Positions 47,949 to 56,499 of a stretch of 64,000 nucleotides of DNA are shown here, in pieces (position 1 is the first letter of the stretch; the number at the start of each line of letters is the position of its first letter). A program made the position numbers and the translations under genes. Origin of the DNA: Phyllobacterium endophyticum (GTDB lineage: Bacteria; Pseudomonadota; Alphaproteobacteria; Rhizobiales; Rhizobiaceae); assembly GCF_003010935.1 (NCBI RefSeq), contig NZ_PGGN01000001.1, positions 434,001 to 498,000 on the forward strand, given 5' to 3'. A model generated the notes under the pieces. The model was not told where the DNA came from. It worked only from the letters and a program-made list of their open reading frames with translations, and made no database searches.

Positions 47949-48143
47949 TTACACGCTGTCGTAGCTGCGGCGTTGCAGCGCCGCATCGAAGTGATTGACG
48001 GCTTTCTCGAACTTGTCGCGACAGCCCGGGTTGCAGAACCCGACGACTGCGCCGTTATAGAGCGTCAGGCTATCCTCCTGTATTGGATCGCCCGACCATG
48101 GGCAGGTGGTGTTGATGGCGTCGCCGATCTTCAATTGAGTCAT
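47949..48143 (-). CDS. Small YHS-like Cys protein
   Basis: 64 residues from ATG at 48143, with GGGGAG eight bases upstream. It contains TTCPWSGDPI and later GFCNPGCRDKFEKAVNHFD, the pattern of a minimal YHS/TRASH metal-binding module (CP-x(n)-FC-x2-C). Such small proteins of rhizobia are sometimes annotated as glutathione S-transferase-like without proof. It starts 22 bases after the OsmC gene on the same strand, so the two probably form an operon. Confidence 0.75.
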   Translation of the reverse strand: MTQLKIGDAINTTCPWSGDPIQEDSLTLYNGAVVGFCNPGCRDKFEKAVNHFDAALQRRSYDSV

Positions 48144-48165
48144 GCTGTCTCCCCTTTGGTGAAGC

Positions 48166-48627
48166 TCAGACAGGCTGAACCGATATATGAGTAACCACGG
48201 AATTGGCAATGAAACATTGCTCGTGCGCGTCATGGTGCAAGTGCTGCTCGGTCTCCGCATCTGGCGCGGCGCTTGCATAGGTCACATTCGGCCTGAGCGT
48301 GACCCGGCTGACGTAAAGCTTCCCCTTGTCATTTTTGGCGAGTTCGCCTTCCGCCATATCGCGATATTCGTCGACGACGAAACCTTTCCTGGCGGCGCCG
48401 TTCAGAAAAAACAGCATGTGGCAGCTCGAGATCGATGCGACAAAAGCCTCCTCCGGATCCACGTTCTCGGCCGTGGAATAGGGCAGGCGCACAATGTGCG
48501 GGGAAGATGAGGCAGGGACTTCCGCGCCGCCATCGAATTGCCAGACATGCGCACGGCTGTATTTATTGTCTGTGAAGATTGCACCCTGCGGCCGTGTCCA
48601 GAGAACAGTTGCGCCAAATGTGGTCAT
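48166..48627 (-). CDS. OsmC family protein
   Basis: 153 residues from MTTFGATVLW. It has the OsmC fold: an N-terminal beta region, then VDPEEAFVASISSCHMLFFL with the conserved Cys on the central helix, and HHDAHEQCFIANSVV with the second Cys. OsmC/Ohr proteins reduce organic peroxides through the Cys pair. A longer reading by 27 residues is rejected because it overlaps the promoter region of the divergent SDR gene. It forms a likely two-gene operon with the small YHS protein. Confidence 0.88.
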   Translation of the reverse strand: MTTFGATVLWTRPQGAIFTDNKYSRAHVWQFDGGAEVPASSSPHIVRLPYSTAENVDPEEAFVASISSCHMLFFLNGAARKGFVVDEYRDMAEGELAKNDKGKLYVSRVTLRPNVTYASAAPDAETEQHLHHDAHEQCFIANSVVTHISVQPV

Positions 48628-48722
48628 CTCTTGCGTTTCCCAAATCCAGATAGTTTTGAAGCCGAGCTTGTCAAAACGCGCTCGAATTGTCGATAAGGGA
48701 TCAAACAACCGGAGAGGACAAC

Positions 48723-49505
48723 ATGGATCTTGGTTTAAAAGGCAGGCGCGCCATTGTCTGCGCGAGTTCGAAGGGACTCGGGCGTGGCGTTGCGGAAAAA
48801 CTGGCGGAAGCCGGTGTGGACCTGACGCTGAATGCGCGAACCGAAGCGACGCTGCGTACGACAGCCGATGAGATTGCCGCCAAATATGGCGTCAAGGTCC
48901 AGATCGTTGCCGAGGACGTGACTACGGACGCAGGACGCAAGGCACTCCTGAAGGCAGAGCCGGAGCCCGATATCCTCGTCAACAATGCGGGTGGTCCGCC
49001 AGCCGGCAATTGGTCCGATTGGGGCGAGGAGGAATGGCTGAAGGCGATCAACAACAACATGCTGACACCCATCCTTTTGATGAATGCGATCCTGCCGGGA
49101 ATGATAGAGCGGAAATGGGGACGAGTACTGAATATCACGTCCGGTTCGGTAAAGTCGCCGATCGCTTCACTTGGACTTTCCAACGCGGCCCGCAATGGCC
49201 TTACCGGGTTCGTCGCCGGCACCGCCCGGCAAGTGGCGAAGCACGGCGTCATCATCAACAATATCCTTCCTGGATCGCATGACACGGACCGGACCAAAGG
49301 CTTCTTGGAGCGCACAGCGCAGGCAAGGGGCATCACCATAGAGGAGGCCCGCGCCGAAGCCTATGCGGAAAACCCGACCGGCCGCTATGGCACGGCCGAA
49401 GAATTCGGCGCAGCCGCGGCTTTCCTGTGCAGCCAGTATTCAGGTTTCATCGTCGGCCAGAACCTGTTGCTCGATGGTGGCGCGTATAATTCAACGCAAG
49501 GGTGA
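48723..49505 (+). CDS. Short-chain dehydrogenase/reductase with altered active site
   Basis: 260 residues from ATG at 48723 with GGAGAGG upstream. The nucleotide-binding ASSKGLGRGVAEKLAEAG, VNNAGGPPAG and the C-terminal LLLDGGAY are normal for SDRs. In the active-site helix, aligned on GLTGF, the usual Tyr-x3-Lys reads Ser-Asn-Ala-Ala-Arg (LGLSNAARNGLTGF), so neither catalytic residue is present. Ser of ITSGSV is kept. This matches a known subgroup often annotated 3-oxoacyl-ACP reductase-like; the reaction is unknown. It converges with kdpE 17 bases later. Confidence 0.85.
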   Translation: MDLGLKGRRAIVCASSKGLGRGVAEKLAEAGVDLTLNARTEATLRTTADEIAAKYGVKVQIVAEDVTTDAGRKALLKAEPEPDILVNNAGGPPAGNWSDWGEEEWLKAINNNMLTPILLMNAILPGMIERKWGRVLNITSGSVKSPIASLGLSNAARNGLTGFVAGTARQVAKHGVIINNILPGSHDTDRTKGFLERTAQARGITIEEARAEAYAENPTGRYGTAEEFGAAAAFLCSQYSGFIVGQNLLLDGGAYNSTQG

Positions 49506-49522
49506 GCTTCAGCCGGCCCGTT

Positions 49523-50209
49523 TCACTCCGCGATAAACCGGTAGCCGACTCCGGCTTCCGTGCGGATAAACTGCGGACTATTGGCGTCGTCCTCGATCTT
49601 GGCCCGCAGCTGGCCGACAAACACGCGCAGATACTGCAGGTCATGCACGTGCGCAGCGCCCCATACGGAGGCGAGGAGCTGGCGATGCGTCAGTACCATA
49701 CCAGCGTGGAGTACCAGGTGTACGAGCAGTTGATATTCCTTGCGGGTCAGATGCACTTCCTCGCCATTACGGCTGACGAGCCGCTTGACCATGTCGACAA
49801 CGAGCCCTTTGGCCTCAAATCGTGACGGCACGCTGGTGCCCGCGGCCTGCTGGCGTAGGGCCGTCCGTATGCGCGCCAGCAGTTCTCCGATACCGAATGG
49901 CTTCTCGACATAATCATTGGCGCCGAGATCCAGAGATGCGATCTTCTCGGCCTCCCGGTCCCGAGCCGAAAGAATGATGATGGGCACGTCGGAAAAGGCG
50001 CGCACGGTCTCGATGACTTCCTTGCCGTCCTTGTCCGGAAGGCCGAGGTCAAGAATGATCAGATCCGGTGCGCTCGTGGCCGCCAGGCGCTCGGCCTCGG
50101 CCCCGGTTGATGCCGCGATGACCTCATAGCCGGATGCCGCCAGGGCGGGGTTGAGGAACCGCTGTATCTGCGGTTCATCGTCCACGACGAGGATGCGATG
50201 CTGGTTCAT
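49523..50209 (-). CDS. kdpE: KdpE, OmpR-type response regulator
   Basis: 228 residues. The receiver domain (ILVVDDEPQIQRFL, phosphorylated Asp in LIILDLGLPDKDG, LSARD) is followed by a winged-helix output domain (TRKEYQLLVHLVLHAGMVLTHRQLL, GVGYRF). In other bacteria KdpE turns on the high-affinity potassium pump kdpFABC. It overlaps kdpD by four bases. No kdpFABC genes are near. Confidence 0.93.
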   Translation of the reverse strand: MNQHRILVVDDEPQIQRFLNPALAASGYEVIAASTGAEAERLAATSAPDLIILDLGLPDKDGKEVIETVRAFSDVPIIILSARDREAEKIASLDLGANDYVEKPFGIGELLARIRTALRQQAAGTSVPSRFEAKGLVVDMVKRLVSRNGEEVHLTRKEYQLLVHLVLHAGMVLTHRQLLASVWGAAHVHDLQYLRVFVGQLRAKIEDDANSPQFIRTEAGVGYRFIAE

Positions 50210-52887
50210 GCGACCGCTGCCCTTTCCGGGCCCGCGACAGGCAGCCGCACAATGAACCGTGTTCCCCGCTTGCGGATCGCGGGGCTCTCCGCCTTGATCG
50301 TACCACCCATCGATTCGATGAAGCCACGGGAGATCGAAAGCCCCAGCCCGGTACCCGGCGCACGGCCGTCGCTCTTCACGCGCCGGTAGAACTTGTCGAA
50401 GATTTTGTCCAGGTCCTTGGGCGGGATCCCTTTGCCCTGATCGGTTACGCTGATGGCAACTTCCTCGCCGTCCTGTTTCGCATAGACGGCGATCGGCCCG
50501 TCGCCAGCATATTTGGCGGCATTGTCCAGGAGGTTGAACATTGTCTGGCCGAGCAATGAAGCATCGCCGTTTACCATCGGCAGGTCAGAAGCAATGCTGG
50601 TTTCAATGACAATCCCCGGCTTGAGCTTTTTCATTCGCTCTATGGACGAGGCGATCACTTCTGCGGCGTCCACGGGAAGTTTCTTTGCCTTGAGCGTTCC
50701 CGCCTCGATGCGGGTCATGTCGAAAAGATTGGCGACGAAACGCGTCAGCCGCGCGGCCTCCTCTTCGATTGCGAGCAGAAGGTCGTCGCGTGTATGGGCC
50801 TTGATGCGGCTCCCCAGCTCACGCAAAGTTGTGACGGCGCCGGTGATGGATGCCAAGGGTGTTTTCAGATCATGCGACAGCGATGAAAAAAGCGCCGTAT
50901 GGAGTTTTTCGCTTTCTTGCAACGCAGCCGTTTTGGCGTTTTCCCGTACGAGTTGCGCCCGATCGATCGCGATCGCTGTCTGATCGAGGATTGCGGTCAC
51001 CATCCGATCGTCGTTCTCACTCAGGCCCGGTTGATCATCCATGGAAAGGCCGAGCACCCCGGATACCCCGTTGGACGTGTGAATTGGCAAGAACTGCCAG
51101 CCGATCTGCGGCAATGTCGCGGTATCGGCACCGGCGCGCTCGTTCTTTTCGTACGCCCAGCGTGCAGCCGTCATATCGGTGCCGTCCAGCGTCAGGTCTG
51201 GCGGCCATGCGGCTTGTAGCGACAGGTCGTTGTCATCGGGCATCAGAATGACGACCCCGGAGCCAAAGGTTGAATGGAGATGGGATGCCGAGGAAATGAG
51301 AACATCGTCAAGGCGCGCCGTGCCCGAGAGCTTGCGCGAAAACTCATAGAGCGCCTGCGTGTTCTTCGCCTGGTTCCGGGACTGGGCGACCTGATCGCGC
51401 AGGCGCCCTGCAAGGTCGCCAATCATCAGCGCAACGGCAAGGAAGATGATCAGCGAGAATAGTTGGTGTGGTTTTGCGATACTCAGGTCGTGCAGCGGTT
51501 CGAGAAAGAAGAAATTGTAGAAGACAAACGAAAGACCTGCTGCGATCACCGCTGAAAGCCGGCCGCATATCATCCCGGAGAGGATGACCGCGACCAGGAA
51601 CAGCATGGAAAGATTTTGCGCATGAACGATGTCGCTTGCGGCGAGACCGAGCAATGTCGTCACGACCGTCGCCGCAATGGGAACCGCGATCGCCTTGGCA
51701 AGTTCGGGCCCGCTGCGCTGGCGCATGGAGGGCGCCGCATAGGAGATACCCCGTTCCTCACCGGTCACGATGTGAACGCCGATATCGGTGAAACGTTTGA
51801 TGATTTCGTTCGGCAGGGAGCGTCGGAACGGATTGGCCCAACGCGCGGACCTAGGGCGACCGACAACGATCTGGGTGACGTTTTCGCGCCGGGCTATACG
51901 AAAGATTTCCTCGACGAAATCTTCGGCAATCACGCGGCGTGTTTCGGCACCAAGCCGTTCGGCCAAACCGAGGAGTTCATCGAGGCGCTTGCCCGTCGCC
52001 TCGCCCGCGTCGTCGGTCTCGGTCAGCGATACCACGAGCCAGCGGGCGTTGAGGCCTGATGCCAGGCGGCTGGCCGTGCGCACGACCTTTTCAGAGAGGT
52101 CGTCCGGACCAACGCAGACCAGCAGCCTTTCGCCTGTTGCCCATGGTCCTTCGATGGAGTTTTCCCGCAACAGGTCGATCATCTGATCGTCGACGCGGTC
52201 TGCCGTGCGGCGTAGCGCCAGCTCGCGCAGCGCGGTCAGATTGGCGGGCTTGAAGAAGCCTGCCGCGGCGCGCTCGGCATTGCCGGGAAGATAGACCTTT
52301 CCTTCCTTCAGGCGCATGATCAACTCTGCCGGAGACAAATCGACGAGCAGGACGTCGTCGGCACGCTTCAGCACGACATCCGGCACGATCTCGCGAACAG
52401 TCACGCCGGTAATGCTGGTAACGACGTCCGAAAGGCTTTCGAGGTGCTGGACGTTCATTGCCGTCCAAACGTCGATGCCCTGCCAGAGCAGTTCCTCGAT
52501 ATCCTGGTACCGTTTCGGATGGCGGCTGCCGGGCACATTACTGTGGGCAAGCTCGTCCACCACAAGGATTTTCGGCTTGCGGGCGATAGAAGCGTCAATG
52601 TCGAATTCTTCCAGCACCTTGCCGCGATAGCGAACCTGCTTGCGGGGTATGCTCTCCAGGCCATCGAGCAATTCCGCGGTCTCGATTCGGCCGTGGGTTT
52701 CGACGAGACCGACAACGATGTCAGCGCCATCCTCCTTGAGGCGACGCGCTCGCAGCAACATGGCGTAAGTCTTGCCGACGCCGGGAGCTGCGCCCAGGAA
52801 GACAGTCAGCTTGCCTCGGGTTTCACGGGCGGCAAGCTCCAGAAGTTTGTCAGGATCGGGTCGGTTTTTTTGACCGTGATCGGTCAT
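50206..52887 (-). CDS. kdpD: KdpD, sensor histidine kinase
   Basis: 893 residues, full length. The N-terminal KdpD domain has Walker A GAAPGVGKT near residue 32 and VDELAHSN; next come a universal-stress-like domain (about 250-370), four membrane helices (about 400-500), a GAF region, the phospho-acceptor His in LSHDLKTPLASITG and an ATPase domain (DNAAKYA, GTGLGLSISRGF). KdpD senses potassium shortage and phosphorylates KdpE. All domains look intact. The space upstream, where kdpC usually lies, instead holds a TetR gene in the same direction. Confidence 0.95.
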   Translation of the reverse strand: MTDHGQKNRPDPDKLLELAARETRGKLTVFLGAAPGVGKTYAMLLRARRLKEDGADIVVGLVETHGRIETAELLDGLESIPRKQVRYRGKVLEEFDIDASIARKPKILVVDELAHSNVPGSRHPKRYQDIEELLWQGIDVWTAMNVQHLESLSDVVTSITGVTVREIVPDVVLKRADDVLLVDLSPAELIMRLKEGKVYLPGNAERAAAGFFKPANLTALRELALRRTADRVDDQMIDLLRENSIEGPWATGERLLVCVGPDDLSEKVVRTASRLASGLNARWLVVSLTETDDAGEATGKRLDELLGLAERLGAETRRVIAEDFVEEIFRIARRENVTQIVVGRPRSARWANPFRRSLPNEIIKRFTDIGVHIVTGEERGISYAAPSMRQRSGPELAKAIAVPIAATVVTTLLGLAASDIVHAQNLSMLFLVAVILSGMICGRLSAVIAAGLSFVFYNFFFLEPLHDLSIAKPHQLFSLIIFLAVALMIGDLAGRLRDQVAQSRNQAKNTQALYEFSRKLSGTARLDDVLISSASHLHSTFGSGVVILMPDDNDLSLQAAWPPDLTLDGTDMTAARWAYEKNERAGADTATLPQIGWQFLPIHTSNGVSGVLGLSMDDQPGLSENDDRMVTAILDQTAIAIDRAQLVRENAKTAALQESEKLHTALFSSLSHDLKTPLASITGAVTTLRELGSRIKAHTRDDLLLAIEEEAARLTRFVANLFDMTRIEAGTLKAKKLPVDAAEVIASSIERMKKLKPGIVIETSIASDLPMVNGDASLLGQTMFNLLDNAAKYAGDGPIAVYAKQDGEEVAISVTDQGKGIPPKDLDKIFDKFYRRVKSDGRAPGTGLGLSISRGFIESMGGTIKAESPAIRKRGTRFIVRLPVAGPERAAVA

Positions 52888-52996
52888 ATATGCCTCGAAT
52901 TATTCGTTCTGCACGTGGAGTACCTCAACGTTTAGCCCAGCTTGGCCGTAAATGCCAAGGCGGGCTGCGTCGCTGGTCCGCTCCCCGGCGCCCGCG

Positions 52997-53650
52997 TCAG
53001 CCTCGTGGCCTGATTCCATTGAGGATTATGCTCAGCACTGCCTGGGCCGTCTGTTCTTTGAAACCGGGGCGGCCGACCTGACTGCCCATGATTGCGCGCA
53101 CCTGCACGTCGAAATCCGCATAGTGCTGGGTGGTCGCCCAGATCATGAAGATGAGATGATAAGGGTCGACCGGTGCGAGCTTGCCCTCGCCCACCCAGCG
53201 GCGAATGACTGCGGCTTTTTCGTCCACCAGGGGCTTCAGGTGCTTGGTGAGAAAATCACTGATGGCCGGTGCGCCATGCAAAACCTCGTTGGCGAACAAT
53301 CGCGAGGCTTCCGGGTGAGTCTCGGACATGTTGATCTTCAACGTGATGTATTTGCGCAATTGTTCGATCGGGTCTCCCTCGGCATCGATCTCGGCGAGTG
53401 GTGCAAGCCATTCCGCCAGCGTCTCCTCGAGCAGCGTCACATAAATGTTCTGCTTGCGCGGAAAATAGTAAAGAAGGTTCGGCTTGGACATGCCGGCTCG
53501 CTCGGCGATCTGGTCGATCGTCGTGCCGCGAAAGCCATAGGTGGAGAAAATGTCGAGAGCCGCGTCGAGGATAAGACGGCGATTGATTTCCTGTATCCGC
53601 GTCGTTTTTTCCGGCGCTTCCTTCAGTTTGTCCTTGCCCGCCCTCGCCAT
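52997..53650 (-). CDS. rutR: RutR-type TetR regulator of pyrimidine degradation
   Basis: 217 residues. The DNA-binding helices (ALDIFSTYGFRGTTIDQIAERAGMSKPNLLYYFPRK) and the ligand part (LRKYITLKINMSETHPEASRLFANEVLHGAP, LVDEKAAVIRRWV-GEGKLAPVDPYHLIFMIWATTQHYADF) follow E. coli RutR closely, as remembered; RutR binds uracil or thymine and then lets go of DNA. It is divergent from the pyrimidine-degradation operon, with a RutR box between. The symbol is given by resemblance. Confidence 0.85.
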   Translation of the reverse strand: MARAGKDKLKEAPEKTTRIQEINRRLILDAALDIFSTYGFRGTTIDQIAERAGMSKPNLLYYFPRKQNIYVTLLEETLAEWLAPLAEIDAEGDPIEQLRKYITLKINMSETHPEASRLFANEVLHGAPAISDFLTKHLKPLVDEKAAVIRRWVGEGKLAPVDPYHLIFMIWATTQHYADFDVQVRAIMGSQVGRPGFKEQTAQAVLSIILNGIRPRG

Positions 53651-53762
53651 GCACCGCGTTTCCCTATCATTTGCCCGGACGGGCCTTTTCGTCGCATCCT
53701 GGAACTGCTCTAAAGACTTATAAAGCGCTTGACCGTCTTCCTATGCTCTTCTAGCCTGCATT

Positions 53763-53778
53763 TTGACCAAGTAGTCAA
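53763..53778. promoter_or_regulatory. RutR box before the pyrimidine operon
   Basis: TTGACCA-AG-TAGTCAA differs from the known RutR consensus TTGACCA-nn-TGGTCAA at one base. It lies 113 bases from the regulator's start codon and 79 bases before the transaminase gene, so it can serve both directions. Confidence 0.75.
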
Positions 53779-53856
53779 GTTTTTGATTGTGCTGCAAGTT
53801 CAATCATTCGGGAACACAAAACAAGCGGTAACATCCGCGCTTCGGAGGCTTCACAA

Positions 53857-55182
53857 ATGTCTAAAGCGGCATACGGGACCAATAATCTTGACGCGTTCTG
53901 GATGCCATTTACGGCAAACCGCCAGTTCAAGGAAAATCCCCGGCTATTGGTAAGCGCCAAGGACATGCACTACAAATCCCATGACGGCCGCGAAATCCTG
54001 GACGGAACGGCGGGTCTTTGGTGCTGCAATGCCGGTCATGGTCGCCCCAGGATCGTCGAGGCCGTGCAGAAGCAGGTTGCTGAGCTCGATTATGCGCCGG
54101 CGTTCCAGATGGGCCATCCAAAAGCGTTCGAGCTTGCCGCCCGCCTTGCCGCCATGCTGCCATCGCCCCTCGACCATGTGTTCTTCACCAATTCCGGCTC
54201 TGAGTCGGTCGATACCGCGCTCAAGATCGCGCTCGCCTATCATCGCGCCAAGGGCAATGGCACCAAGGTCAAGCTGATCGGCCGTGAGCGCGGCTATCAC
54301 GGCGTCGGTTTCGGCGGAATTTCGGTTGGCGGCATTTCCGGCAATCGCAAGACCTTCGGCAATGCCCTCAGCGGCATCGATCATATCCGTCACACGCACG
54401 ATCTTGCACGAAATGCTTACACGCGCGGTGAACCGGAATATGGCGCCGAATTTGCCGATGACCTTGAAAAGGTGGTCGCGCTGCACGATGCCTCCAACAT
54501 TGCGGCGGTTATCGTCGAGCCGGTCGCCGGATCGACCGGTGTTCTCATTCCGCCGAAGGGCTATTTGAAGCGCCTGCGCGAGATATGCACCAAGCATGAC
54601 ATCCTGTTGATTTTCGATGAAGTCATCACCGGTTTCGGCCGTCTAGGCACGCCGTTTGCCGTCGATTATTTCGGCGTGGTTCCCGATCTCGTCACCACTG
54701 CCAAGGGCATCACCAGCGGCGTTATCCCCATGGGTGCGGTTTTCGCGTCGAAGCAGATCTACGAGACTTTCATGACGGGCGCGGAAAACATGATCGAGCT
54801 TTTCCACGGCTACACCTATTCCGGCCATCCTGTTGCCTGTGCAGCGGCGCTTGCGACGCTCGATACGTATGAAGAAGAAGGGCTCTTGACCCGCGCATCC
54901 GAGATATCGGGTTACTGGGAGGAGGCGCTGCATGCATTGAAGGGACTGCCGCATGTCATCGACATTCGAAATCTCGGGCTGATCGGCGCAATCGAGCTTG
55001 AGCCGATCGAAGGTGCGCCCACCAAACGGGCTTTCCAGGCATTCCTCAAAGCCTATGAAAAGGGCGTGCTGATCCGTACCACCGGCGATATTATCGCGCT
55101 GTCCCCGCCACTGATCATCAGCAAGGGGCAGATCGAGCATCTTTTCGACACGCTGGCCGACGTTCTGAAAAATCTCGATTGA
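53857..55182 (+). CDS. Class III transaminase, probable beta-alanine/3-aminoisobutyrate:pyruvate type
   Basis: 441 residues of the omega-amino-acid transaminase group. FTNSGSESVDTALKIA binds PLP phosphate; LLIFDEVITGFGRLG holds the PLP-pyridine Asp; the Lys of TTAKGITSG is the PLP anchor. In an operon with dihydropyrimidinase and carbamoyl-beta-alanine amidohydrolase it would convert beta-alanine or 3-aminoisobutyrate to the semialdehyde, the fourth step of reductive pyrimidine breakdown. The first gene of the operon, with CGGAGG nine bases upstream. Confidence 0.9.
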   Translation: MSKAAYGTNNLDAFWMPFTANRQFKENPRLLVSAKDMHYKSHDGREILDGTAGLWCCNAGHGRPRIVEAVQKQVAELDYAPAFQMGHPKAFELAARLAAMLPSPLDHVFFTNSGSESVDTALKIALAYHRAKGNGTKVKLIGRERGYHGVGFGGISVGGISGNRKTFGNALSGIDHIRHTHDLARNAYTRGEPEYGAEFADDLEKVVALHDASNIAAVIVEPVAGSTGVLIPPKGYLKRLREICTKHDILLIFDEVITGFGRLGTPFAVDYFGVVPDLVTTAKGITSGVIPMGAVFASKQIYETFMTGAENMIELFHGYTYSGHPVACAAALATLDTYEEEGLLTRASEISGYWEEALHALKGLPHVIDIRNLGLIGAIELEPIEGAPTKRAFQAFLKAYEKGVLIRTTGDIIALSPPLIISKGQIEHLFDTLADVLKNLD

Positions 55183-55192
55183 GGCTCTAGGC

Positions 55193-56440
55193 ATGGCGCT
55201 TACAGGAAATCTCAGAATCAACGGCGACCGTCTCTGGGACAGCCTGATGGAGATGGCAAAGATCGGACCCGGTTTGCGCGGCGGCAATAACCGCCAGACA
55301 TTGACGGATGAAGATGGCACAGGCCGCCGCCTGTTCCAGACCTGGTGCGAGAAGGCAGGCCTTTCCATGGGCGTCGACACCATGGGCAGCATGTTCTTCA
55401 CTCGGCCAGGGACCGATCCCGATGCGCTGCCGGTCTATGTCGGCAGTCACCTTGATACCCAGCCAACGGGCGGAAAATATGACGGCGTGCTTGGCGTGCT
55501 TGGCGGGCTCGAGCTGATCCGCACCCTCAACGATCTCAATATCAAAACCAGGCACCCGATCGTGGTCGTCAACTGGACCAATGAGGAGGGCACGCGTTTT
55601 GCTCCCGCCATGCTGGCCTCCGGTGTTTTCGCGGGTATCCACGATCAGGACTGGGCGTACAATCGTGAAGACGCCAAGGGCAAGAAGTTCGGTGATGAGC
55701 TCGATCGAATTGGCTGGAAGGGCGACGAAAAAGTTGGCGCCCGCAAGATGCATGCACTGTTCGAGCTGCATATCGAGCAAGGCCCGATCCTCGAAGCCGA
55801 GGGCAAGGATATCGGCGTTGTTACCCATGGTCAGGGCCTCTGGTGGCTGCAGATCACGTTGACCGGCAAGGAAAGCCATACGGGCTCGACACCGATGCCG
55901 ATGCGCAGGAATGCGGGCCTTGGCATGGCCCGCATCACCGAACTCGTCCACACTGTCGCCATGGCACATCAGCCTGGTGCAGTCGGAGCGATCGGCCATG
56001 TAGATGTCTATCCAAACTCTCGGAATGTCATCCCGGGTAAGGTCGTGTTCACGGTCGATATCCGCTCGCCCGATCTTTCGACGCTGACCGCCATGAAGGC
56101 GGAGATCGAGGCAAATGCGTCAAGGATTGCCAAGGAACTTGGCCTTGAAATCCTGATCGAGGAGGCGGGCCATTTCGATCCGGTGACCTTCGACGAAGGC
56201 TGCGTAACCGCGGTGCGCAATGCGGCGGAGCGGCTCGGCTACAGTCATCGCAACATCGTGTCAGGCGCCGGGCATGACGCCTGCTGGATCAACCGCGTGG
56301 CGCCGACGGCAATGGTCATGTGCCCGTGCGTCGGCGGGCTCAGCCATAACGAAGATGAAGAAATCTCAAAGGAATGGGCGACTGCCGGCACCGATGTACT
56401 GATGCACGCGGTCCTGGAGAAGGCGGAGATTCAGCCCTGA
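55193..56440 (+). CDS. N-carbamoyl-beta-alanine amidohydrolase (M20 Zn-dependent hydrolase)
   Basis: 415 residues. Metal ligands are in GSHLDTQPTGGKYDGVLGV and WTNEEGTRF; FELHIEQGPILE and SGAGHDACWI complete the M20 allantoate/carbamoyl amidase pattern. It releases ammonia and carbon dioxide from N-carbamoyl-beta-alanine, giving beta-alanine, the third step of the pathway. Allantoate amidohydrolase activity is possible by family, but the dihydropyrimidinase partner argues for pyrimidines. It starts 10 bases after the transaminase. Confidence 0.9.
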   Translation: MALTGNLRINGDRLWDSLMEMAKIGPGLRGGNNRQTLTDEDGTGRRLFQTWCEKAGLSMGVDTMGSMFFTRPGTDPDALPVYVGSHLDTQPTGGKYDGVLGVLGGLELIRTLNDLNIKTRHPIVVVNWTNEEGTRFAPAMLASGVFAGIHDQDWAYNREDAKGKKFGDELDRIGWKGDEKVGARKMHALFELHIEQGPILEAEGKDIGVVTHGQGLWWLQITLTGKESHTGSTPMPMRRNAGLGMARITELVHTVAMAHQPGAVGAIGHVDVYPNSRNVIPGKVVFTVDIRSPDLSTLTAMKAEIEANASRIAKELGLEILIEEAGHFDPVTFDEGCVTAVRNAAERLGYSHRNIVSGAGHDACWINRVAPTAMVMCPCVGGLSHNEDEEISKEWATAGTDVLMHAVLEKAEIQP

Positions 56441-56499
56441 TCCGCTAACTCAAAATACAGCAACCTGTTCGGCAAAAAACCAATAAGGGGAACGGACAA

